This document shows, one piece after another, positions 47,995-56,625 of a DNA stretch of 64,000 nt. The notes under the pieces were generated by a model. That model saw only the letters and a list, made by a program, of their open reading frames with translations, had not been told where the DNA came from and ran no database searches. Position 1 is the stretch's first letter, and each line of letters opens with the position of its first letter. The position numbers and the translations under genes were made by a program. Source of the stretch: Chrysoporthe austroafricana (Eukaryota > Ascomycota > Sordariomycetes > Diaporthales > Cryphonectriaceae); contig JYIP02000006.1 in NCBI GenBank assembly GCA_001051155.2, forward strand, positions 3,844,001-3,908,000, written 5' to 3'.

Positions 47995-48485
47995 TTATGT
48001 GTTCATGAAACCCTCAACCTCATAACCACCCAACATGCGAACATCTCAGGATCGGGCGCAACTCGGAAGATACGCCTCGGGGAAGGAATCGTTGCAGAAT
48101 CGCTTTGCTTGGTCCGTGAGAAGGAATTTCTGCGCCGGAACATGGAACCCGATCTTTGCCTCAACACGATGTCTAGAGCAAGAGCTAAGCAGTTGGTAGA
48201 CTGCCAAAGGAAGGGTGTCATGTGGAATACATTGGCAATATATGATATAGCAATATAACCTGCTATCAGAATTGCTGAAAGTTTGCAACATCTGGAAACT
48301 CAGCATGCCTTGAAACATTTGCCCCCCCCCCATATGTTGTTCTCGCCGTCATGAAACTCCCAGGGAATGTCGTCCACCTAGAACGTCTCCTTCTCCAGGT
48401 CGGAAACTTGGCGCAAATACGGCTCTTGCTCAATGTCTCTCGTCAAATGGTGGTTCAACCAACCGTCGATGTAAACCGTTGACGT
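47995..48485 (-). pseudogene. Broken protein-coding relic, family not recognised
   Basis: Read on the minus strand, a protein-like frame begins near 48485 (VYIDGWLNHHLTRDIEQEPY, then LRQVSDLEKETF). It meets an in-frame TAG at 48378-48380 and continues VDDIPWEFHDGENN. It shifts frame at a ten-base G run (about 48330), then reads MFQGMLSFQMLQTFSNSDSR, CIPHDTLPLAVYQLLSSCSR and HRVEAKIGFHVPAQKFLLTD. A TGA at 48046-48048 precedes DVRMLGGYEVEGFMNT and the final TAA. The residue pattern is far better than the random frames around it, so I call it a decayed gene with two stops and one frameshift. Both stops are one C-to-T change from sense (CAG, CGA). I cannot name the family. Confidence 0.4.
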
Positions 48486-50151
48486 TTACCTTCCTGCTTC
48501 GTTCGCTCACGAAATGATAAGTAATACCAACCGTTCCTTCGGATGGGATAGCTATCACCTTCCAGAGTGCCGTCCGCCTGGGGCTCTGATTCTTGACTTG
48601 TTATTAAGGTAGGGATGGTACAAGGGCTAAAGCTTCGAACAATCATATGTTCATGCTTGAGGGCCGGCTGGAAAACTGATCATGACCTTTACAAAGAATC
48701 TCGGCTAGCTGCTCTATTTGTTGATAGCTTTATCAATAAGATCAGTCATATCTTTTAGCACGAACATGCCCTTTCTTTTTCACATTTGCAAATCCTAACT
48801 TAGTCAGTGTGATGTGATATTACTCTGTGCTACCATAGCTGACAATATAAGTTGTTCCCCTGCCTTTCAAGCAGGTCGAATAGCTGAGTCTTCTGTTATC
48901 CTCCCCAACCATCCCAGAATGAGTTCTGCAGAGTCCGCGCCTAATATGAATATACTGTCTCATCCTGTATAACAGTGAAGAAGGACGGTTTTCACCTTGA
49001 TCTCTGCTGTTCTGTGAGATCACACAGCTCCAGGCCCCTAAAAGAAGAAAGGGGATCAGCATACGTGTTATCGTGCTTCTTTAACAGTATGAAGGACAGC
49101 TTCCTGCCCCTTCAACAGCGACTGAAGGTCAGCTTTCTGCTCCTTCAACAGCGACTGAAGGCCAGCTTCCTACTCCTTCGACAGCGACTGAAGGCCAGCT
49201 TCCTGCTCGGTCCTGCTCGCAAAAAAACACACACGGATCACATGGCCCTTTTCGTTACTGAATGGGATAGTTGTATGATGGTCATGTTGGAGTGGCCGGC
49301 CAAAAGTCACAAGCCCTGTCACCAGAAAAAGATATCACTTGAACAAGGGCAAATGCGATTTGAAAAAGATAGAGGTGATAGCGAAAGTTTTCCGCCAAGG
49401 CGAAGTCATGGCCGACCAAAGCATGCCCTAAGCTCGAGACATCCGGCTACGAAAAGGACCGTGGGCGAAAATTTTCTGTGCGAATGGTGCACGATGAAGT
49501 CCTCACCAGAATGAGGAAGGTTTTACGACCAGGAATTTCGGCAGTCCGCTATGCATAAGTGAGAAACATTTGCGTTAGGGAACATTACAGAGATCTTTGT
49601 GTCCAAGCCCGATGAGACGGGCCCAGTATTGTGGTCAGTATCCAGAGCCCTAGGAAAGTGCTGTAGAACTTGATGAAGCAGCAAGACGTCAACGTCCATG
49701 GACCGGAATTCTTTTCAGGTTGCACAACATGGGATCCGTGAGGCGATAGTGACCGCATCGAAACGGTCGCGATTGGCAGAGGATGATGGCCATGTACTAG
49801 TGAGGACTATCATGGTAGACAAAAAGGCCTACCGACGTGATGAATTCTAGAGAGGTCAATGATAGAGCGGTGAGGAAACCTTGACGGAAAGGTGAGAGTG
49901 ACAGGTAGCATTCTTTGACGGGAGTGCGACAGACGGCATCACGACAAGCATAACGCGAGACTGCCAGTACTGTAATAAATATATTGTTCATTCGGAGATC
50001 GTCGTCTCTCCGGCTCGCGCGAGCCGATATTGTGTCTAAAATTACAAGTATTGGGTATCATTTTTATGCAAATGGTCCTTCCCAGATGCAACCGAGCCAC
50101 CATATCCAGGCCCTGGGGCCTAGCCCCCCCCCCTTTCGGCGACAAACGCCA
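48486..50151. other. AT-rich island, part of a probable repeat graveyard
   Basis: This is lower in GC than the rest of the window and contains a 33-bp minisatellite. Some short frames look protein-like, but no transposase, reverse transcriptase or terminal repeat could be recognised. It may be a remnant of mobile DNA altered by repeat-induced mutation, which is inference from composition only. Confidence 0.4.
49094..49210. repeat. 33-bp tandem repeat, about 3.5 copies
   Basis: Units start at 49094, 49127, 49160 and 49193 (the last is partial). Each contains CAGCTT(T/C)CT and AACAGCGACTGAA (GACAGCG in the third). The length is a multiple of three, and the plus strand stays open with an 11-residue repeat of the type LLLQQRLKASF. 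It may be the remains of a coding minisatellite. Confidence 0.85.
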
Positions 50152-51224
50152 TCAGGGCTCCCGGCGCTCGCCGGAGTTGTCGTCGAGACGCTGGCTGAGC
50201 TGTGGCTTCAGCCACTCGTAGACCACGAAGGTGACACAAGTCGCCGGCAGGGTCCTACCCACAGCGGGGACAAGGCCCCTCCAGAAACCTCGGAAGCCAG
50301 CCTCTTTGTACAGCTGGGCTGCGACGCCCTTGACGCCCTTTCCGAACCTTGTCTGCGCACCATCGACTTGAAGGCGGCTTCGTATGACTTGGTACGGATA
50401 GACAACGGCGACCGAGCCGACCTTTGCCACCGTGGAAAAGGCCACTGTCCATCCCTGTGGGATCTCCACCTCCCGTCCATCACCTCGCTTTGCGTCCACC
50501 ACGCCGAAGGATCCGTTGCGATAACGCTTCTTCAGTTCGTCGTACATCGCGAACTGGATGCCGCCTTGCAGCACACCAGTTGTGCTGATCCAGAAACCGC
50601 TGTAGAACGCCTTGAATCCCTCTTTGCGGTAGACGGTCGAGATGGTGTCCCATGTTGTTCGGTATTTCTTGTGGACGGATGGATCGGCCGCGAGCATACG
50701 AGTCTTGACGACCCATATGGGATTGGTGAGGGCCTGGGTTCCGAAACCGGCAACGATGGACGCCATTCCGTGATCGTACCAAGCAAGATTGTCCTTGCTG
50801 GGGGAGGCGTTCGGGGATGAGGATCCCGACTGGGTTCTGGCAGAGATGATGGATTTCTCCGTGTATGCCTTGAGCGCGAAGAATGCGCTCCAACTGACCG
50901 AGTTGCCAATGACATTAGGAGTGATGGCGCGGTAGAAGGCGGCGACGGGGCGTTCAGATTGCCAGAGCTGCTTGAAAACGGCCATGGTAGTGAGAGGTGC
51001 CTGTGAACCGCCCTTGCGCTCGTGTACTGTAGGCGTCATTGTCAGTCGAAGCGTCCGGCGCCCGATAATACACCATGATCGGGTCCAGGACACTGACTCT
51101 GGAGGCGTGTCTTCACGACATCGAATGGCTGACCGACGAAAGTCTGCAGCACGCCAGAGGTGAAGCCCGCGATGGCCTCGACAGCCAGGGACGCACCCTG
51201 ATCTCCCTTCGGTCCCTCCTTCAT
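50152..51224 (-). CDS. Mitochondrial carrier, FLX1/SLC25A32 (FAD/folate) type
   Basis: Exons, in transcript order, are 51224-51098 and 51026-50152, giving 333 residues. Three carrier repeats are visible, with signatures PFDVVKTR, PIWVVKTR and PYQVIRSR. Diagnostic stretches are AIAGFTSGVLQTFVGQPFDV, AFYRAITPNVIGNSVSWSAF and TQALTNPIWVVKTRML. The Pro-Ile-Trp in repeat 2 is characteristic of the FLX1/SLC25A32 branch, which moves FAD or folate across the inner mitochondrial membrane. The intron (gtcagt...ctacag, 71 nt) joins KTRLQ to IHERKGG. The ATG at 51224 has good context (gccgccATGa); open frame continues upstream but starts outside homology. Exact substrate cannot be assigned from sequence. 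Confidence 0.88.
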
Positions 51225-51923
51225 GGCGGCAAGCTTGATCAATGTCGCATCGTATGAATGAACGTGAGAATGCTCAGAGAGAAAATTCTGGCAGGAGAAG
51301 CGGCTGTGGTTTGACGGCAACAGATCTGGCTGAGGCTGAGAAATAGATGAAAGAGCTCCAAGAATTGGAGGTGAGAGACCGGGCGTGACGTATGGAGCTG
51401 CTTATCGAAAATTTTTGGCCGATAAGCCGCTAAGATATCCACGCCTCCCAGGGGTCAGCGCGGTCGCGAAATTGAGGTCTGCGGACGCGACAAGAACAAG
51501 AGCCACGTGAGCCTGAATAGAACGGGCCCGGGTTGTCTCGAGCTTTCTGCAGTGGCCTTGCACTTGTGGATAGATATGCCGCAACCATGGTCACTTGCCC
51601 CGGCCGAGAGGACCGGCTAGGCGCGCACGTGGACGGAGCCACGGCTGGGGAGATTGGTATCGCATTTTCCCTAGGGCTGTCTGACCGTGTCCCACGCATC
51701 AGGATAATGTACAATCAGCAGGCACTTCCTCCCCTGTGGAGGTGGAGGGGTCGGCCAGGCTGTAAATCATGTCGACCTCACTTTCCCCAACGCCTTTCCA
51801 TGCTGTGGAGATGCTGTGGTTTCTGACCGCATAGCATAGCCGCATGCCTCCATACGCAATCACTTCAGTGTGATAGCGCCTGTTGCAGAAGACTCCTGGC
51901 CTCGTCTTCGTCTAGCTTCACAC
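51225..51923. other. Intergenic region, carrier promoter side and tom7 3' flank
   Basis: 700 bp between two minus-strand genes. No gene, repeat or recognisable motif was seen. Confidence 0.4.
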
Positions 51924-52338
51924 CTAGGAGAGCGGCGACAGCAGACTAAAGCAGGTGTCAGACAGCTGTTCAAGACCTCTAGACGTTCAACTTGGGGGGA
52001 AGGGGGTCCAAACCGGTGCAGAGAAGGCCGAGGCTCACTACGAGTGTAGCCTAGTCCCGATGTTAGAGCCCATTCACATGCCTGTGATCACCGCGCAGGA
52101 CATCAGGTCACCGTACCAAGGTAGAGGATCATTGGCAGGTAGCCACTGCGATGGTCATGTCAGAACTGAAGCCACCAAGTTGAATATCGGTCTCAGGACA
52201 TACTAGTGGACGGCAACGCGTGCGACCTCGATGAGCTTGCCAATACGCTCCTATCGCGAGCCAAGTCAGCAATTGGTTCTTCTTGCGGCTGTCATCGTCA
52301 TCGCAGCCTACCTTGGACTCCTCGGACAGGGCAAACAT
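51924..52338 (-). CDS. tom7: TOM complex subunit Tom7
   Basis: Five tiny exons, in transcript order, are 52338-52312, 52250-52204, 52145-52117, 52050-52014 and 51945-51924, giving 53 residues. They assemble to MFALSEESKERIGKLIEVAR, then [20 protein letters not shown], then PRPSLHRLLSPLS. This matches Tom7 throughout: a short cytosolic segment, one transmembrane helix and the conserved Pro-rich YTRS tail. Introns are 61, 58, 66 and 68 nt, each with GT-AG borders, and each junction preserves frame. Tom7 is a small subunit of the outer-membrane protein import channel that tunes its assembly and stability. The start is fixed by the family N-terminus; upstream in-frame sequence is open but has no ATG. 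It is divergent from hsh49 across about 400 bp. Confidence 0.9.
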
Positions 52339-52741
52339 CTTGACTTTGTGATCTCGAAAGTCAATGACTCTGATGATCTTGATGAGCTGTTGATGTCGTC
52401 GATAAGGAGTTGCTGTGGTGGGGGCGGTGCTGCTGTCGTCGTTGGTGGTGAAGGCTGGTGGTGAGTCGACGGCAGGTGTCGCTTTGATGGAGTTCTCAGA
52501 TGGCGACGACCTGGGATTGAATTTCAACGGCGAAGGAGCTTTTGCAGCCCCAAGCCCCAAGACTTTAGGGCCCCACCTGGCGTGCAGGGATCGGGGAGCT
52601 TACCCCTGTCTGTATGACTAAGCTGCCAGACCTCACCCAAGGAATTTCTGCTGCTGCAGGCTGCAGGCCCAGCAGGTCGCAGTGAGGACACACCAAACCG
52701 GCCGGACAGAGGCTTCATCTCGACACACTACAGTCGTCGCC
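52339..52741. promoter_or_regulatory. Divergent promoter of tom7 and hsh49
   Basis: About 400 bp between two divergent start codons, partly of CTG/GTC-rich low complexity near 52380-52470 (the tom7 leader). No named element was recognised. Confidence 0.45.
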
Positions 52742-54003
52742 ATGGCGAAGCACTGGTGAGTACTTCCACTATCCCCTTTGTCCTGTTCTCGCTCATGAGC
52801 TCGAGTTCTGACGGGTCGCAAAACAGGGAGCAGAACAAGGACGCGACTGTCTACGTCGGCAACCTCGACGAGCGCGTCAGCGAGGCCAACCTCTGGGAGC
52901 TCATGACCCAGATGGGCCCCGTGTACAATGTCCACATGCCTATGGATCGTGTGTCGCGGACACACCAGGGTTATGGCTTCATCGAGTTCGACACTCCCGA
53001 GAGCGCAGACTATGCCTCCAAGGTTCTGAACGGCATTCGCCTGCATCAGAAGCCGATTCGCGTCAACAAGGCGAGCGCAGACAAGCAGAAACCCACGGAT
53101 ATCGGAGCCGAGCTGTTCATCAACAATCTGGACCAACAGGTGGATGAGAAGATCCTGTTCGATACCTTCTCGCAGTTCGGAACGTTGGTCTCGCCTCCGA
53201 CCGTCATTCGTGACCAGAACAATGTCTCCAAGGGGTACGGTTTCGTGTCGTACGACTCGTTCGAGGCCTCCGATGCCGCGAGGGAGACGATGAGTGGGCA
53301 GTATCTGCTGAGCAAGCAGATCACCGTCGAGTATGCCTACAAGAAGGACGGTAAGGGCGAGAGGCATGGCGACGAGGCCGAGAGAAAGCTGGCTGCGGAG
53401 GGGAAGAAGCACAACGTCGTGCCGGAGCAACAACCGCTACCACCGGCCTTCCTCATGACCGCGCCTACCTCGGCATCAGCAGCACCGAACGCAGCAGCTC
53501 CTCCTGCCCCGGTTGGCCCCTATGGCGGCGACATGGCTGCCATCCCTCCGCCTGGCCCATCCTCTGCTCCGGGTATGCCACCCGTTGGTCTCCCGGCCGG
53601 TTTTGCACCGCCAGTCGTGCCGGCAGCAGCCGCCACAAGCGGTCTTGGAATGCCTCCACGGTTCGATCCAGGACACGGCGGACCGCCGATGCCACCCGTG
53701 GGCTTCGGCCGCGGTGGTAGCAATCTCCCACCGGCAGCACCAGGGCTTCCAGCTCGACCGCCAGCGCCGAGTGTGGGTTTCAGTGGCTCGGTCAGCAACT
53801 TCCACCCGGGAGGTCCAGGTCTAGGTCGCGGCGCTCCGCCGGGACAAGCGCCACCGGGCTTCGGCATGGCTCCTCCACCTGGGTTCGGTGCCCCTCCGCC
53901 GAATGGTGCTACACCACCTCCTCCGCCTGGTTTCATGCCACCACCTGCCGGATTCGGCGGCCCGCCTCCCGGACAGGCTCCTCCCGGTTTTGGACGTCGT
54001 TGA
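52742..54003 (+). CDS. hsh49: Splicing factor 3B subunit 4 (SF3b49/Hsh49)
   Basis: Exons are 52742-52755 (14 nt) and 52827-54003, giving 396 residues. The start [20 protein letters not shown] matches the family and proves the tiny first exon. RRM1 has RNP2 VYVGNL and RNP1 [11 protein letters not shown]2 has RNP2 LFINNL and RNP1 KGYGFVSY, then [21 protein letters not shown] Pro/Gly/Ala-rich tail (about residues 215-396, with repeated PPPGFG and GQAPPGFG) is typical of SF3B4. The protein belongs to the SF3b part of U2 snRNP and contacts pre-mRNA near the branch site. The intron is 71 nt. Confidence in the identity is very high. Confidence 0.95.
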
Positions 54004-56625
54004 AGAGCCTGATAGACAACTATCTAGTGACCGCGGAACTGTGCCGCGAGCTCTTTTCGTCCTTCAGTCGGGTAGGTCACAAGAGGTGCTAGAGAGCCTC
54101 TTAGGATTCAGTCAACACTCGTGCTATGGGAGATTCGTTATTAAACTCGTTGACTACAAACTACGTGTGCTGCTTTCGGCCTGGGTGGGTCGTGCTCTCA
54201 GTAGGCTATGCTGGGAGTACAACGGCGATACTGCTATGTTACCGCGGAAGCACAGCTTCAGTTAGCCAGGTCACGAATGCAAATCCTGGCTTATCCAGCT
54301 CACCTGGCTTGAGCTGGTGCTCTAGGGGCATTCGATGAGATGGCTAATATGCCTTGTCGCGGGTACAGGGCCCGGTCGAATCCAAACAGTATATCTCTGG
54401 AGGATATCGTCACTCCAATGGTCAGCCAAGTAAGAGGTGGTCCATCTCGGTTGCGATCGTGAACACGAGAGAAGGACGACCTGTGAAGTCGACACGAACC
54501 CAGCTCGGTGGCTTTCGATGCGAGCCTGATCTTTGGTAGGAGGGGAGGGCCGAGCGAAGTCGTTCGAGGTATTCGAGGGCACGCAAACACAGGCTGATAG
54601 CCAGTCCGAGCCTGAATAGTATGTCCGAGTGATTCCAAAACTTGAGATACCCAGAGATGAAAATAACATGAGCATTTACAAATTCAAGTGTTCGCTTCGA
54701 GATTCCGCTGACATGCGAGTCCCGCGCTGCTGCGCTACATTTCAAGAGCAAGCTTGATAACGCGGTTAACAGACCGACAGCAGGCACAGTCATTTGGACA
54801 CGGCAGAACATACATGCAGCTACGAACGTGGATATGGGGCCCGAACAGCGGGGTCCAGTCTTGACTGCTGTACTATAGCCATACAGCGAGGAATTAAGAC
54901 GTGAAAGGTCTCGGTCTGGCACATGTCTGAGCTCGATGTTTTCGCGGCCCTCAGCCTGGCATGCGACGCCATCCAGATCATCGACTTCGGGTGCCAGACA
55001 GACTATCACTCTCGATATGAATATGAACCAGAATGAAGAGTCCCGCTGGGGCGGGGGTCCTGTTGAGCAGTCCACCATTTCGCCCGAAATCTCAGAATAG
55101 ATCAAGGTATAAAAAGTCGCAGTGTAGTGCCCAAAGCGCGAGCAATGGCTTCAGCGCGGCGCTGGTGATTGTTTTGCAGCCGCACGGCACTTACGGTTTG
55201 GTTACTTTCTCTCCTACCGGCACCTAATTTGCATCTTTTTCGATGGCTTGGATGATATGTAGAGTCGGCTGATGCCATTGACCACCATAATCTTACCACT
55301 ATGTTTAAATAGCAAATTGGGTTGAGAGACTGGAGGCGAAGACTGAGCAGCAAGCAACACAAGGATCATCGCGACGCAGGTGCATTCACCAATGAATGGA
55401 GGAGGAGGTCCGCTCTTCGCCGTCCACACGGATCTTCACAATGCCTCTCTCTCGCCTCCACCGACCGTGGCTAAGCCACTGATTCCAAACGGACCAGGTT
55501 CAAGAATCCCGTGCATCTCGCATCTGGATGAAAGCGTCGATCCGAGCTTTTGAGTGCAGCCTAGGACAAGGCCGGAAGCCAGGCTAGAAACAACAGATCA
55601 GCCACACAGCATACGCATGGCCGTCTGGACTTATTTTTGGGACCGCCAATCTCCTGCGACCCTGCGGGCTCGCTGTGTTTTCTCAAAGCGGCCCGTCCGG
55701 GCCCAGTCCTGCGGCCCTCAGCCGGGCGTCACAGCCCTCCTTTCCATCCCAGCCTGCTGACGGCGCCCGGACAGGCTCAACCTCAAGCGGCCAGCCTAGC
55801 AGCTCGTATCGGCCAGTCGATGCGCTCATATTCCAGTGCCGTAAAGTCGCACGTCCGTATCAGAGGGCAGATTCTGCAGCCTGACTACGAATGGGCGGAC
55901 GAAGTATTGGCATGATCGGCAGTTGAGGTAGAAGATGGAAATAAGCTGACGTCCATCTTGTCTCCGCGCGAGCGTCACACCACTCACTATACAATAGAGC
56001 AGTGCACATTCACCACTGCATGCTCTCGAGAGTCAAGCTAATTTTCGAGTGAGGAAAAAAAAAACCACAAGAAATTGGACTAAAACGGTAGAGTGTATTT
56101 CCACCGCATACTGTTCCGGGCGGATCGGCAAAGATGCGCTCGCTCAGCACGAGTGGTGCCCGGGCTCGTCCTACGCCATCTCACGAGAGCGGGAGGATTC
56201 GACGAGTCTTCGCGGCCACAGGTGACGGCCTCTAATAAGCTCTCTAAAACGACCAAGCTTCTTTATGCGTCGCGGGATGCTGACGCTCCGGGAATCAGGT
56301 TGACGAAGGCCCAGGCGGAGGGCCTTGCAATACGGCGAATGACATATCGAACTCGAGACTGAGGCTCAACGCGTGTCCCGACAGACGACCAGCGCTCCTA
56401 TATAATGTTCTTGGCTCGGCTGTCTCCGGGGTAGAGTTTTCCTCTCTCGACCAGCACTCGCTCGCCCAAGTCATTCCCTCTCTAGCTGCTCTGGTAGCAG
56501 CTCGACCTTCGTTCGTCTGAAGCAGGCTTCACATTTCCTCCTCGGAACATCATCATTCGTTGCGACACTGCTGGCCAGCGTCACCCCAGCCCCCTTCCGG
56601 CTTTCTACCGCGCCCACTGCCCAGC
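54004..56625. other. Intergenic region, hsh49 3' side to precursor promoter
   Basis: 2.6 kb with no recognised gene. The minus strand has a 200-odd-codon open stretch near 54422-55068 with an ATG but no domain (see findings). An A run lies near 56055. A TATATAA box and a CT-rich leader precede the next gene. Confidence 0.4.
56399..56405 (+). promoter_or_regulatory. TATA box candidate for the repeat precursor
   Basis: TATATAA lies 221 bp upstream of the start codon and is followed by a pyrimidine-rich leader (about 56440-56560). The position is compatible with a transcription start near 56430-56450, though no start site is known. Confidence 0.4.

Noticed and set aside
52339..52560. N-terminal extension of tom7 (open frame upstream of the ATG)
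   Set aside because: There is no upstream ATG, and Tom7 proteins start at MFxLSEESK.
55495..55515. tRNA B-box-like GGTTCAAG...CCCG
   Set aside because: Spacing is wrong for a B box, and no matching A box or cloverleaf could be drawn.
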